Assembly: GCF_008795985.1 (NCBI RefSeq) | Contig: NZ_VMHP01000002.1 | Coordinates: forward strand, 62,001-126,000 | Length of the DNA stretch: 64,000 nt | Source of the DNA: Marinobacter halotolerans | GTDB lineage: Bacteria > Pseudomonadota > Gammaproteobacteria > Pseudomonadales > Oleiphilaceae | Reading direction: 5' to 3' | Shown: positions 32,181-41,705 of the stretch, piece after piece | How the letters are laid out: each line of letters begins with the position of its first letter | How positions within the stretch are numbered: the stretch's first letter is position 1 | Translations under genes and position numbers: made by a program | The notes under the pieces: generated by a model | The model's input: only the letters and a program-made list of their open reading frames with translations | Told to the model about the DNA's origin: nothing | Databases searched by the model: none

Positions 32181-33191
32181 GTGCCAAGTATTTCACCGGT
32201 TCTGATTCTGCTGGTTGGCGGAATGTTGATGTCAGCGGGTTCCGTGGCGAACCAGTATGAACGGACGCCAGAGGGGCAGGCATTTATAAGTACCATGGTT
32301 GAGGATTTCGGATTCGAGGCGGGTCGGGTAGAAAGTCTCCTTGGGGATGCAAAGCGGCAGGACTCAATACTGGAGTCGATCAGCCGACCGGCGGAGAAAT
32401 CCCTGGAATGGCACAGCTACCGGGATATCTTTATCCGGCCGGATCGTATTGCGCAGGGGCGCGAGTTCATGACGACTTACTCCGCTGAGCTGACCAGAGC
32501 CCGGCAGGAGTTTGGTGTTCCCCCGGAAATCATTGCGGCTATTATCGGCGTGGAAACCTGGTATGGCCGGTACCGGGGCAATTATCGGGTGCTAGACGCG
32601 CTGGCGACGCTGGCCTTTGACTACCCGCCCCGCAGCCGATTTTTCCGCAGTGAGCTGGAGCAGTTTCTGTTGATGACTCGCGAGCAGGGACTCGACCCCA
32701 TGGCGCTGAAAGGGTCCTACGCCGGGGCCATGGGTTACGGACAATTCATATCAAGCAGTTATCGCCATTATGCGGTGGATTTTGACGGTGACGGCGTGGC
32801 CGATATTCTGGAGAATCCGGTTGATGCCATTGGCAGCGTCGCCAATTATTTCGAAAAGCACAGATGGCAGCCCGGGGAACCGGTGGCTCATCGTCTGGAG
32901 GAGGATTTGCCCGCAGGTTCACCGCTGCTGACGAAGGGGCTGAAACCGAATTTGCAGGTGGCAGACTATCGGCAGGCAGGATTGTCGGTACCGGCGTCCG
33001 TTGATGACCGTCTGCCGGCCCGGGCGATTCGGTTGAAAGGGGAAAATGAACATGAAGTTTGGCTCACATACCGCAACTTTTACGTTATAACCCGCTACAA
33101 TCACAGTCACTTGTATGCGATGGCCGTTTACCAGCTTGCAGAAGCTCTCAAGCCGGGCCGTGATCGTAGTGAAAAGCAGCCGGATGGATAA
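32181..33191 (+). CDS. mltB: Lytic murein transglycosylase B, 336 aa
   Basis: Cleaves glycan strands to 1,6-anhydro-muropeptides in the periplasm. Catalytic Glu is in IIGVETWYGRYRGNYRVLD; SYAGAMGYGQFISSSYRHYA and DFDGDGVADILENPVDAIGS are typical MltB segments. The start is set at GTG 32181 because AAGGAG lies seven bases upstream, whereas ATG 32166 has no ribosome binding site. The N-terminus then reads as a signal peptide (PSISPVLILLVGGMLMSAG). No lipobox Cys follows, so unlike E. coli MltB it seems soluble or signal-anchored. Confidence 0.92.
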   Translation: MPSISPVLILLVGGMLMSAGSVANQYERTPEGQAFISTMVEDFGFEAGRVESLLGDAKRQDSILESISRPAEKSLEWHSYRDIFIRPDRIAQGREFMTTYSAELTRARQEFGVPPEIIAAIIGVETWYGRYRGNYRVLDALATLAFDYPPRSRFFRSELEQFLLMTREQGLDPMALKGSYAGAMGYGQFISSSYRHYAVDFDGDGVADILENPVDAIGSVANYFEKHRWQPGEPVAHRLEEDLPAGSPLLTKGLKPNLQVADYRQAGLSVPASVDDRLPARAIRLKGENEHEVWLTYRNFYVITRYNHSHLYAMAVYQLAEALKPGRDRSEKQPDG

Positions 33192-33197
33192 TCAGTC

Positions 33198-34049
33198 TTG
33201 AAAAACGCCGTTTCCTTAATGATTGTGATCACAGCTTTGGTGCTGTCCGGATGTGGCACTTCCCCCACTGATTCCTCGTCTCGTTATTCTATTGCTCAGG
33301 ATCGGGCCCCGAAGGGCAACTTCGATGTGTCCGGCCTCGAAGATGCTAAACCCCGATACGAAACGCCACGTAAAGCTGGCAACAAGTCGCCCTACACAGT
33401 CTGGGGCAAGTCCTATCAGGTGATTGATTCCAACGGGGGCTACGTTCAAAGGGGTGTGGCAAGCTGGTACGGTGAAAAATTCCACGGCCACAAGACCTCC
33501 AACGGGGAAACATTCAACATGTACGCCATGTCGGCGGCCCACAAGAGCCTCCGGATTCCCAGTTATGCGCGGGTAACTAACCTGGATAACGGGCGCTCTG
33601 TTGTTGTCCGGGTTAACGACCGGGGACCCTTTCATGGAGACCGTCTGATTGACCTCTCCTATGCGGCGGCCAAAAAGCTGGGTTATCTGGGGACGGGAAC
33701 GGCCAGGGTAGAGGTGGCCGCCATTACGGTCAGACCGGATGGCTCCATGACCCTGGCTGGCCAACCCTTTGGTGACAATACCGCTTCGGAGCCCACTGTT
33801 GGGGGGGGCGAGGCGTTGTTTGTCCAGGTCGGGTCGTTTAGTCAGCGTGACTCGGCGCAAACGTTGCTCGATCGCGTGCGTCAGTTCGTGGGCAGTCCCC
33901 TGCGCCTGAAAGAAGTTGTAACCACTGAAGGTCGCTTTCACCGTGTACAGGTTGGACCTTTCAGTGACGAAAGTGAGGCCCTTGCGGCCCAGTCCCAACT
34001 GGAAAATCGGGGATTTGAACAGTCGATTCTGCTGACCGACAGCCATTGA
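33198..34049 (+). CDS. rlpA: Septal ring lipoprotein RlpA, lytic transglycosylase with SPOR domain, 283 aa
   Basis: An outer-membrane-type lipoprotein: signal sequence MKNAVSLMIVITALVLSGC with lipobox LSGC. The double-psi beta-barrel spans residues 90-180 (GVASWYGEKFHGHKTSNGE, VVVRVNDRGPFHGDRLIDLS) with the conserved catalytic-type Asp and His of RlpA enzymes that cut denuded glycan. A SPOR domain at about 210-283 (LFVQVGSFSQRDSAQTLLD, FHRVQVGPFSDESEA) targets it to the septum. The start is TTG 33198. Seven bases separate it from mltB. Confidence 0.95.
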   Translation: MKNAVSLMIVITALVLSGCGTSPTDSSSRYSIAQDRAPKGNFDVSGLEDAKPRYETPRKAGNKSPYTVWGKSYQVIDSNGGYVQRGVASWYGEKFHGHKTSNGETFNMYAMSAAHKSLRIPSYARVTNLDNGRSVVVRVNDRGPFHGDRLIDLSYAAAKKLGYLGTGTARVEVAAITVRPDGSMTLAGQPFGDNTASEPTVGGGEALFVQVGSFSQRDSAQTLLDRVRQFVGSPLRLKEVVTTEGRFHRVQVGPFSDESEALAAQSQLENRGFEQSILLTDSH

Positions 34050-34092
34050 CGCTGTCATTCAATCAATTCATCACAAAAAACTGAACGGACCC

Positions 34093-35259
34093 ATGGCATT
34101 CACTAGATTCTTTCGCGTAATCCTTACTTCACTGCTGCTGGTGCTGCTGCCAATGGCGCAGACCGTTGCCCAATCGGTGTTGATACCTTCACCACCGCAG
34201 ATTGCCGCCAGCTCATACATTTTGATGGACCCGCTTTCGGGGCGGGTGATCATGGACGAGAACAGCGACGAGCGCCTGCCACCGGCCAGCCTGACCAAAA
34301 TGATGACGGCCTATATCGTCGAGCGGGAGCTGGATGAGGGGCGCATCAACATGTCGGATATGGTACCTATCAGCGTGAATGCCTGGCGCACTGAAGGGTC
34401 ACGGACCTTTGTCAGGGAAGGCACCCAGGTGTCGGTGGAAGATCTGTTGAGGGGTGTGATTATCCAGTCCGGAAACGATGCCTCGGTGGCACTGGCAGAG
34501 TTCGTTGCCGGTAGCGAGAGCGCTTTTGTGGATATCATGAACCAGCAGGCCCGCCTGCTCGGTATGCAAGATACCAACTTTGTAAACGCGACTGGCTTGC
34601 CCGCTCCGGAGCATTACTCCACGGCCCATGATCTGGCCCTGCTGGCCAAAGCCATCATTAATGATTACCCGGAAAACTATCCGATCTATGCGGAGAAGCA
34701 CTTCACCTTTAATGACATCCGTCAGCCGAATCGGAACAGCCTGCTCTGGCGCGACGATACTGTGGATGGCCTGAAAACTGGTCACACCGAAGAGGCGGGA
34801 TACTGTCTGGTGGCCTCGGCCAAGCGTAATGATACCCGCTTTATTGCGGTAGTAATGGGGGCCGACAGCACAGCCGCCAGAGCCCAGGAAGTTCAGAAGA
34901 TGCTGAACTACGGTTTCCGTTACTACGAGACAGAGCGCCTGTTCAGCGAAGGACAGGAATTGATGCAGGCCAGGGTATGGGGTGGCAACAGTGATCAGGT
35001 GTCTGTTGGCATACTGGATGATGTGTACGTCACCATCCCCCGTGGCGCCCGTGATTCACTTGAATCCGTGATTGAACTCGATAATGTGATTCAGGCCCCG
35101 GTATCGGTGGGCGACGAGCTGGGTCAGGTGAAGGTCACTCACGACGGCAAGACGGTGGTCGACCAGCCGGTCATGGCGCTGAGCGATGTACCGGAAGGCG
35201 GCTTCTTCAAGCGCATCTGGGACGCCATCAAGCTCTTTTTCATCCAGCTGTTTGAGTAA
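34093..35259 (+). CDS. dacC: D-alanyl-D-alanine carboxypeptidase, PBP5/6 family, 388 aa
   Basis: Removes the terminal D-Ala from peptidoglycan pentapeptides. A cleavable signal peptide ends near TVAQ (residue 27). Active-site motifs are ASLTK (SXXK), SGND (SXN) and KTGH (KTG). The C-terminal beta domain and a final amphipathic helix, FFKRIWDAIKLFFIQLFE, anchor it to the inner membrane surface. The symbol dacC is by position and family; dacA would be an equal name. ybeD follows after 31 bases and lipB after that, the common dac-ybeD-lipB order. Confidence 0.94.
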   Translation: MAFTRFFRVILTSLLLVLLPMAQTVAQSVLIPSPPQIAASSYILMDPLSGRVIMDENSDERLPPASLTKMMTAYIVERELDEGRINMSDMVPISVNAWRTEGSRTFVREGTQVSVEDLLRGVIIQSGNDASVALAEFVAGSESAFVDIMNQQARLLGMQDTNFVNATGLPAPEHYSTAHDLALLAKAIINDYPENYPIYAEKHFTFNDIRQPNRNSLLWRDDTVDGLKTGHTEEAGYCLVASAKRNDTRFIAVVMGADSTAARAQEVQKMLNYGFRYYETERLFSEGQELMQARVWGGNSDQVSVGILDDVYVTIPRGARDSLESVIELDNVIQAPVSVGDELGQVKVTHDGKTVVDQPVMALSDVPEGGFFKRIWDAIKLFFIQLFE

Positions 35260-35290
35260 CGGTGCCCTGGCACCGTGGGAGTGAGATCCA

Positions 35291-35560
35291 ATGAGTGATC
35301 CGAAAGCACCAAAAATTGAGTTCCCCTGTGATTACCTGATCAAGGTAATCGGCGATTCGGCCCCGGACTTCGTGGAATTCGTGGTCTCGGTAGTCGAGTA
35401 CCATGCCCCCGGGGTGTCGGACAACGAGGTCACCGTCAAGGATAGCAGTGGGGGGCGTTTCGCCTCTGTAAACCTGACCATCTGGGCCACCGGCGAGCCT
35501 CAGCTCAAGGCCCTGTTTGACGACCTCAAGGCCAGCGGCCGCGTCCACATGGTGCTGTGA
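35291..35560 (+). CDS. ybeD: YbeD-family protein (DUF493), 89 aa
   Basis: A small cytoplasmic protein of the DUF493 family with an ACT-like ferredoxin fold: KIEFPCDYLIKVIGDSAPDF at the start, SDNEVTVKDSSGGRFASVNL and the ending LKASGRVHMVL. The biochemical role is not established. It is conserved next to dacA/lipB. Start ATG 35291 follows GGGAGTGAG. The lipB start is four bases beyond its stop, so it is translationally linked to lipoate synthesis. Confidence 0.93.
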   Translation: MSDPKAPKIEFPCDYLIKVIGDSAPDFVEFVVSVVEYHAPGVSDNEVTVKDSSGGRFASVNLTIWATGEPQLKALFDDLKASGRVHMVL

Positions 35561-35564
35561 CTGA

Positions 35565-36206
35565 ATGGCCGACCTGATTGTGCGGACGCTTGGTCAGCAG
35601 GCTTATCCAGAAACCTGGGAGGCCATGAAGGCCTTCACCTCTAACCGTGGTCCGGAAACCACCGATGAACTCTGGTTCCTGGAACACTCCCGGGTTTATA
35701 CCCAGGGTCAGGCGGGCAAGGCGGAACACATTCTGGCGCCGGGGGATATCCCGGTCATTCAGGTTGATCGTGGCGGGCAGGTGACCTATCACGGCCCGGG
35801 CCAGCTGGTGGTCTACCTCATGCTGGATCTGACTCGCCGTAAACTCGGTATTCGTGCCCTGGTGGATGCCATTGAGCAGTCCATCGTGCAATGCCTGGAC
35901 GACTTCGGCATAACTGCTGCGCCAAGGCCCGACGCGCCGGGTGTGTATGTGGGCGATGCCAAGATTGCGTCCCTGGGTCTGCGGGTCAGACGCGGGTGTT
36001 CATTCCACGGCCTGGCGCTGAATGTGGATATGGATCTGGAACCTTTCGCTCGAATCAATCCCTGCGGCTACGCCGGCATGCCAATGTGCCAGATGCGGGA
36101 CTTCTCCGCCGGCACCGATATTCAGAGCGTGAGTGAAAAACTGATTCAGGCGCTGATTGGTCAGCTGGGCACAGGAGCTGTGTCGCGGCTCAACGGCTGG
36201 GATTGA
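35565..36206 (+). CDS. lipB: Octanoyl-[acyl-carrier-protein]:protein transferase, 213 aa
   Basis: Moves octanoate from acyl carrier protein to lipoyl domains, ahead of sulfur insertion by LipA. Visible are [20 protein letters not shown], the catalytic Lys in [16 protein letters not shown], and the catalytic Cys in INPCGYAGM. Length usual. lipA is not next to it here: the 3' end of lipA is found about 27.6 kb away at the right edge on the other strand. It converges with the truncated GGDEF gene, seven bases between stops. Confidence 0.96.
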   Translation: MADLIVRTLGQQAYPETWEAMKAFTSNRGPETTDELWFLEHSRVYTQGQAGKAEHILAPGDIPVIQVDRGGQVTYHGPGQLVVYLMLDLTRRKLGIRALVDAIEQSIVQCLDDFGITAAPRPDAPGVYVGDAKIASLGLRVRRGCSFHGLALNVDMDLEPFARINPCGYAGMPMCQMRDFSAGTDIQSVSEKLIQALIGQLGTGAVSRLNGWD

Positions 36207-36213
36207 CAGCGCC

Positions 36214-37005
36214 TTAGCGGGATACGAGGTTCCGGCCCCGGGTCTTGGCATCATAGAGTGCTTCGTCGGCCCGCTGTAACAACCAGTCAATGGACTCCGC
36301 CCCAACAGAAAACGGCCGGTTGTTTCTCAGGTATCTTTCGTACTCTGCGTCCATCTGGGCGTGGGCTTCCCGACGATTGGCCAGCCCGGTCAATGCATCA
36401 TGCTTGGCTGCGTATTCGAACTCGGATGCCAGTTTAATCAGACCAAGCTTGCTGCGCCTGCGGCTCTGGTCCAGCGCGTAGCAGGTGGTCATTACGAAGG
36501 CCAGTACCGCGAGCATGGTGACCTTGAAGCCTGTGGTGTAGGGTAAATCCAGTGCCGATGAACCCAGTGGGCTGAACAGCCCGGCGGCGCCGAAAAGCCC
36601 GGCCGAGCAAGCCAGCACCCCGACTCGGGTCTCGCTGATGTAGAAGATGATGGCCGGATAGGCAAAGAGCCACAGAATGGCCGCGCCGTCTTCAACGGAA
36701 TTGACAGCCAGATAGGTAAACAACACTGTAATAAGGGTAATGAAGCCACGTCGTTGCAGGGTGTTATGGCGGCTGATCAGATAGACAAGGCCGTTCAGCG
36801 CCAGTAACGCGGCGAAGATCGCCAGAATGTAGGCGGACGCCGCCTCGCCCTTTTGCAGCGAGCGCCAGCCGAAAAACAGCAGTAGTGGAACGGCGGCACA
36901 GGTCAGCCATCCAATGAGCATGGAAACAGGAATCTCTCCCTTCAGGGCGTGGAGCGTAGAAGTAGAGAAAGAAGATTCTGGCGTTATTTTTGTCATGCCA
37001 AACAT
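36214..37005 (-). CDS. Membrane GGDEF-family protein with the catalytic core deleted in frame
   Basis: Seven or so hydrophobic segments (7TM-like module) cover residues 25-190. The GGDEF domain starts normally with KHDALTGLANRREAHAQM up to NRPFSV, then jumps at residues 234/235 directly to GAESIDWLLQRADEALYDAK, the last helices of a GGDEF domain. About 90-100 residues are missing, including the DxD..K..ND segment and the GG(D/E)EF signature. The frame is intact across the join (about position 36303). It cannot be a cyclase. It may be a recent deletion or a retained membrane protein with a vestigial tail. Divergent from the aarF-like gene. Confidence 0.85.
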   Translation of the reverse strand: MFGMTKITPESSFSTSTLHALKGEIPVSMLIGWLTCAAVPLLLFFGWRSLQKGEAASAYILAIFAALLALNGLVYLISRHNTLQRRGFITLITVLFTYLAVNSVEDGAAILWLFAYPAIIFYISETRVGVLACSAGLFGAAGLFSPLGSSALDLPYTTGFKVTMLAVLAFVMTTCYALDQSRRRSKLGLIKLASEFEYAAKHDALTGLANRREAHAQMDAEYERYLRNNRPFSVGAESIDWLLQRADEALYDAKTRGRNLVSR

Positions 37006-37212
37006 GCTAGCGCCCCTCGGGACCGGTCACTGTGTAAAAAAGTAAACTGTTATGGGTGAACAGAAGTAAATCCCCACAGTGCCGAATGCATTGGCCCTGA
37101 GGCCGTTGGAGGTATGACGTCACGGTTAGGTCCCTGGCACCATTGATCCGTATAATGAGCAGGCAGGCCCAGGCCCGACATTCGTAACCCGAAAGCCCCG
37201 AACAGGATACAG

Positions 37213-38655
37213 ATGGCATCAAAGCGCAAAGGTATTTCCGTCTCACGTATTAAAACCGGCAGTTTCGAGCGTCGTCTTTCCCTCACCAAGGCAGGATTGT
37301 TCGCCGGAACGCGTATGGCGTCGCACATGGCCACCAACTGGTTCCGGGGCGAAGAGCAACGGGAAGCGCGACACAGCGCCATGTTGTCCAGCCAGGCCCA
37401 GTTTCTGGTGGATGAGCTGGGCCAGCTGAAGGGCAGTGTGGTTAAGATCGGGCAGGTGATGGCGCTTTACGGCGAGCATTTTCTTCCGGAGGAGGTCACG
37501 GAAGCGCTGCATACGCTGGAGGACCAGACAACCGCCCTGGAGTGGTCGTCTATTGAACGGGTACTAAAAGCGGAGCTTGGCAAAGATAGACTGGCGGAAC
37601 TGGACGTGGACCCGGAGCCCATCGGCGCGGCCTCCCTTGGGCAGGTGCACAGAGCCAGGCGTAAGTCGGACGGGCTTGAGCTGGTGCTTAAAGTCCAGTA
37701 CCCGGGGGTCGACGAGGCTGTAGACAGCGATCTCAATTCCGTCGCCCACCTGTTGAAGATCGCCCGCCTGGTGTCATTCGGGCCGGAGTTCAGGGATTGG
37801 CTGGAAGAAGTCCGGGACATGATGCACCGGGAAGTGGACTATCGCCTGGAAGCACGAACCACCGAGAAATTCCGGTTGATGCTGGAGCAGGATCCCCGTT
37901 TCGTGGTGCCAAGGGTTCTTCCCGAATACTGCACCGCCCATGTGATTGCTTCAACGTTCGAGCATGGCTATTCCATCAGCTCACCGGAGGTGCGCCAGCT
38001 GTCGCTGGAGCGCAGAAGCGAGATTGGTAAAGCCGCCCTCGAGCTGTTTTTCCGGGAGCTTTTTGTCTGGGGAGAAATCCAGACCGACCCGAACTTTGGC
38101 AACTATCGCATTCGCATTGCCGGTGAGGAAGACGCCGATACCCGGCACGACCAGATCGTGTTGCTGGATTTCGGAGCGGTTCAGTCCTATTCGCACACAT
38201 TCCTGGACCCGGTCATCCAGATGATCCGGGCCTCCTATGAACGTGACCTGAAGGGTGTGGTGGACGGCGGTATCAAGCTGCGCTTTATGAACGAGGACTG
38301 GCCACAGGACGTGCTTGACAAGTTCGGGTCGGTTTGTATGTCGGTGCTTGAGCCCCTTGCGGGCAATCGGGACGAGTGGCCGGATTACGCCGTCAACGAC
38401 AAGGGTGAATACCGCTGGAAGCAGAGTGATCTGCCCTCCCGGGTGGCGCGTCAGGCGGCGCGATCGGCCATCAGCCGCTACTTCAAGGTGCCGCCCAAGG
38501 AGTTTGTGTTTCTCAACCGCAAGCTTATTGGTGTCTATACCTTTATCGCGGTTTTGAATGCTGAATTTAACGGCGAGTCATTGCTGAGAACCTACCTCTA
38601 TGGCGATCCTGGCACACCGGATGCCTCCAGTATCAGCCAGATCACCAAGCCATAA
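37213..38655 (+). CDS. ABC1/UbiB-family atypical kinase, 480 aa
   Basis: The KxGQ motif (SVVKIGQVMALYGE) is near residue 78. The Ala-rich ATP loop reads AASLGQVHRA, and LVLKVQYPGVDEAVDSDL holds the catalytic-type Lys. Metal ligands are in TDPNFGNYRI and LLDFGAV (DFG). Proteins of this group are linked to ubiquinone synthesis or lipid metabolism in membranes. It lacks the two C-terminal membrane helices of E. coli UbiB, so it is probably the shorter AarF-like form and not ubiB itself. The tail overlaps the convergent yqaA-like gene by 58 bases. Confidence 0.88.
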   Translation: MASKRKGISVSRIKTGSFERRLSLTKAGLFAGTRMASHMATNWFRGEEQREARHSAMLSSQAQFLVDELGQLKGSVVKIGQVMALYGEHFLPEEVTEALHTLEDQTTALEWSSIERVLKAELGKDRLAELDVDPEPIGAASLGQVHRARRKSDGLELVLKVQYPGVDEAVDSDLNSVAHLLKIARLVSFGPEFRDWLEEVRDMMHREVDYRLEARTTEKFRLMLEQDPRFVVPRVLPEYCTAHVIASTFEHGYSISSPEVRQLSLERRSEIGKAALELFFRELFVWGEIQTDPNFGNYRIRIAGEEDADTRHDQIVLLDFGAVQSYSHTFLDPVIQMIRASYERDLKGVVDGGIKLRFMNEDWPQDVLDKFGSVCMSVLEPLAGNRDEWPDYAVNDKGEYRWKQSDLPSRVARQAARSAISRYFKVPPKEFVFLNRKLIGVYTFIAVLNAEFNGESLLRTYLYGDPGTPDASSISQITKP

Positions 38656-39038
38656 CGCAGACCCTTGCCGATAGCTACCAACACCACAAAATTGAGCCAG
38701 GGCACGCGCATGATGCCGCCTACCAGCGTCAACGCGTCGCCCCCAATCGGCAACCATCCCAGAAGCAGTGACCACTGACCGTAACGATTGAACCGGTTGC
38801 GGGCCTTTTCGAGCTGAAGTTCGGAGACGGGAAACCAGCGTTTATGCTTAAAGCGATCCACCTGCCGGCCGATAACTCCATTAACAACGGAACCCAGGGT
38901 ATTGCCCGCTGTAGCCGACAACCAGATCCACCACAGCGAGTATCCCTGAGTGACCATGCCGCCTACCAGTATTTCGGAATAGGCTGGCAGCAGGGTAGCC
39001 GCCGCCAGAGCGGTAAAAAACAGAGTAAGATACGCCAA
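38598..39038 (-). CDS. YqaA-family membrane protein (VTT/DedA-related), 146 aa
   Basis: Four hydrophobic segments and the family pattern AAATLLPAYSEILVGGMV, SATAGNTLGSVVNGVIGR, RYGQWSLLLGWLPIGGDALTLVGGIM and GKGLRYGLV. YqaA proteins are small relatives of the DedA/VTT group; their transport role is unproven. Its 3' end overlaps the kinase gene on the other strand by 58 bases. Starts about 90 bases from the divergent chemoreceptor gene. Confidence 0.88.
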   Translation of the reverse strand: MAYLTLFFTALAAATLLPAYSEILVGGMVTQGYSLWWIWLSATAGNTLGSVVNGVIGRQVDRFKHKRWFPVSELQLEKARNRFNRYGQWSLLLGWLPIGGDALTLVGGIMRVPWLNFVVLVAIGKGLRYGLVIWLILEASGVPGSP

Positions 39039-39130
39039 AGTTTCACCTTGCTGGTCGCGGTCAATTCTTAATGGCCGTTCTGCTCAAGTGGAGCTGATAC
39101 CCAATCCGACGGATACAGGCTGTAAGAGTA

Positions 39131-41257
39131 ATGAAAAACCGCACACTGCGCTTCAAGCTATACGCCCTCGTGGTTACGCTTTTGCTGGTTATGGGGATCA
39201 GCATTGTTGTGACCGCTCAGTTATCACTGGGCAGTATGGAACAGCGTATTACCTCCGAGACCCGGGAAACCGTCAGGGAACTGGCCACCGACCGGCTTTC
39301 GGCAACCGCGGGAAAATACGGCGAACTGGTCAGCGGCATGTTTGCAACAGCGTACCGGACACCGGAAGTGGTGCGCAATGTGATCACCCGGAACATCGAG
39401 GCTTCCAGCTCCGGGCGTATCAGCCGCTCCGCCCTTCAGGAAACCGTTGGTGCTGTTCTGGAAGAGCAGGAAAGCCTGAGCTCTATCTACGCCCAGTTTG
39501 AACCTGACGCCTATGACGAACAGGACCGCTACTTTACCGGCGGTGTGGAAGAACACAGTAGCGACGAAGGCACCCTGGAGATTTACTACTACCGCACGCC
39601 GGAGGGCGAGGTAAAGTTCAGCCGCACGGAGGACCCGGCCACCAAGTATCTGGATGAGCGCAATGAGTTCGGCATTCGCGAGGCGGAGTGGTATCTGTGC
39701 TCCCGGGACACCAAACAACCCTGCATCATGGAACCCTACAACTATGAGATCGAGGAAGGCTACACCGAACTGATGACCAGTCTGGTGATGCCTATCCTCA
39801 AGGGTAACGAGTTCGCCGGTGTGGTGGGCGTGGATATCAATCTTTCTACCCTCCAGGAAACCATAGAGAGCGTCAGCCGTGAGCTATACAGCGGCCAGTC
39901 CCGCGTGACCCTGCTTAGCAAAAAAGGACTGATTGCCGCTTCCAGCCACTACAGCGAGTTCCTGGGCCGGCCGCTGGCGGAGGCGCTGCCCGAAAAGGCA
40001 GGCGCCTATACCACGCTGCACCAGAGTGAGCAGGGCTACGATGATGGCGAAACCCTGGCCGTGTCCTATCCCATCGACATTGAGCTTCCGGGTACCGAGT
40101 GGTCCCTGTTGATCGAGCTACCTCGGGAGACCGCCCTTGCGGATGTGGCTGAAATCACCGGCCTGCTGTCTGCCGAGGTTAACGCCACTGCCCGAAATCA
40201 GGCGCTGGTGGGTGTTCTGGTATCGGTGATTGCCATCGGTATTCTGATTCTGCTGGTGCGTTCGGTGACCCGTCCGCTCAATGAGATCCGGGATCGCATG
40301 AAAAGTCTGGCCAGCGCCGAGGGCGACCTTACCCGTGAGCTGAAAATCGATACCCATGCCGAGCTGATTGAGCTGGCAGGCGGATTCAACCAATTCCTGG
40401 GGCGCCTGCGGACCATGATCAACGACCTCAAGGACGTCAATGCCAAGGTGAGCCAGCAGGCGGCGGATGTGAATACCATTGCACGGGAAACCAACGATCA
40501 GACGGAAAGCCAGCATGACGATATCGAGAGCGTGGTGACGGCAATGAACGAAATGTCAGCCGCCGCCGGTGAGGTGGCGGGTTTTGCTGGCGAGGCCGCT
40601 GAGAATGCCCAGAAGGCCCAGGACGGCATTCGCTTTACCAAGGATACGCTGACGTCGGCGGTCAATGGGGTCAGTGCGCTGGCCAGTGATATGGACGAGG
40701 CCAGCACGGCGATCGGCCATGTGGCTACTCGCAGTGAAGACATCAACCGGATTATCGAGGTGATCAGGGGCATCGCCGAGCAGACCAATCTGCTGGCGCT
40801 GAATGCCGCCATCGAGGCTGCGCGAGCCGGGGAACAGGGCCGCGGTTTTGCGGTTGTGGCCGACGAAGTCCGGACCCTGGCCTCCCGTACCCGGGAATCC
40901 ACCGATGAGATCAGCCAGATGATTGATGGCCTGCAGGGCGATGTCGGTGGCGCTGTCACGGTCATTAAGGGCGGCGTCGACCGGGCCACCCAGGCGGTGG
41001 ACGGAACCCGGGAAGCGGACCATTCCCTGGCCACGGTGGTGGAGCGTATCGGCTCCATTGTCGAGCATGTGACTCAGGTGGCGACCGCCGCAGAGGAGCA
41101 GAGCTCGGTAAGTGAGGAAATTAACCGGAACCTGACCCGCATCAATGACGCGGCTAACGATCTCCGGTCTCTGGCTCAGAGGGTGAGTGGCAGCGGGCGG
41201 ACCCTTGATGAGCAGGTAAAAGTGCTGGATTCGGAGCTTAGCCGACTGAAAACCTGA
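39131..41257 (+). CDS. Methyl-accepting chemotaxis protein with dCache sensor, 708 aa
   Basis: A first membrane helix spans residues 10-32, then a periplasmic region of about 320 residues with double-Cache features ([33 protein letters not shown]). The second membrane helix is at about 358-378, then HAMP ([17 protein letters not shown]) and a cytoplasmic signalling hairpin with tip [35 protein letters not shown]. dCache domains of this type often bind amino acids or other small ligands; the ligand is unknown. The C-terminus lacks a CheR-binding NWETF pentapeptide. A hairpin follows the stop. Confidence 0.93.
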   Translation: MKNRTLRFKLYALVVTLLLVMGISIVVTAQLSLGSMEQRITSETRETVRELATDRLSATAGKYGELVSGMFATAYRTPEVVRNVITRNIEASSSGRISRSALQETVGAVLEEQESLSSIYAQFEPDAYDEQDRYFTGGVEEHSSDEGTLEIYYYRTPEGEVKFSRTEDPATKYLDERNEFGIREAEWYLCSRDTKQPCIMEPYNYEIEEGYTELMTSLVMPILKGNEFAGVVGVDINLSTLQETIESVSRELYSGQSRVTLLSKKGLIAASSHYSEFLGRPLAEALPEKAGAYTTLHQSEQGYDDGETLAVSYPIDIELPGTEWSLLIELPRETALADVAEITGLLSAEVNATARNQALVGVLVSVIAIGILILLVRSVTRPLNEIRDRMKSLASAEGDLTRELKIDTHAELIELAGGFNQFLGRLRTMINDLKDVNAKVSQQAADVNTIARETNDQTESQHDDIESVVTAMNEMSAAAGEVAGFAGEAAENAQKAQDGIRFTKDTLTSAVNGVSALASDMDEASTAIGHVATRSEDINRIIEVIRGIAEQTNLLALNAAIEAARAGEQGRGFAVVADEVRTLASRTRESTDEISQMIDGLQGDVGGAVTVIKGGVDRATQAVDGTREADHSLATVVERIGSIVEHVTQVATAAEEQSSVSEEINRNLTRINDAANDLRSLAQRVSGSGRTLDEQVKVLDSELSRLKT

Positions 41258-41282
41258 GGCATCGATGATTGCTATCGGTGCC
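41258..41282 (+). terminator. Hairpin after the chemoreceptor gene
   Basis: GGCATCGAT pairs with ATCGGTGCC around seven bases directly after the TGA stop; a T-rich stretch follows about 15 bases later. Weak terminator candidate. Confidence 0.4.
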
Positions 41283-41384
41283 ATTCAACTCATTAATTTC
41301 ATTTTTCAACCTACCTGCGGTGATAATGCCGGTCTTGTTAAGGGCTGTCAGACGCCGTTGAATTTCCGGACTAGGAGTTGAAGA

Positions 41385-41627
41385 ATGGAACAGGTGACTA
41401 TCTTTGGTCGTGCATCCTGTGGTTTTTGCACCCGCGCCAGGCAGCTCTGCGAGATCAAGGATCTGCCTTACCGCTATGTGGATATCGAAATAGAGGGCAT
41501 CAGCAAAGACGATCTGTCACAGTCCATTGGTCGGCCGGTTTACACGGTGCCGCAGATTTTCATCGGCGATCGTCATGTGGGCGGTTTTGATCATTTCTTC
41601 GAGTATCTGCAGACTTCTGCGAACTGA
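41385..41627 (+). CDS. Glutaredoxin, GrxA/GrxC-like, 80 aa
   Basis: Glutathione-dependent disulfide reductase. The active site is CGFC in ASCGFCTRARQL, followed by YRYVDIEIEGISKDDL and the cis-Pro/GSH-binding segments TVPQIFIGDRHVGGFDHF. The EGISKDDL and DRHVGG patterns are closer to E. coli GrxA than to GrxC, though the length (80) fits either. GGAGTTGAAG precedes the ATG. Single gene; a strong terminator follows 30 bases after the stop. Confidence 0.92.
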   Translation: MEQVTIFGRASCGFCTRARQLCEIKDLPYRYVDIEIEGISKDDLSQSIGRPVYTVPQIFIGDRHVGGFDHFFEYLQTSAN

Positions 41628-41656
41628 GGGACGCCGGTAGCACGCTCAGGCACAAA

Positions 41657-41690
41657 AAAGGCGCCACGGGAATCACCGGTGGCGCCTTTT
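41657..41690. terminator. Bidirectional intrinsic terminator
   Basis: AAAAGGCGCCAC (41657-41668) and GTGGCGCCTTTT (41679-41690) form a perfect 12-base-pair stem with a 10-base loop, with A-run and T-run on either side. It serves the glutaredoxin gene on the plus strand and the phosphofructokinase gene on the minus strand. Confidence 0.9.
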
Positions 41691-41705
41691 CTGGTTTTCG
41701 GGCGG

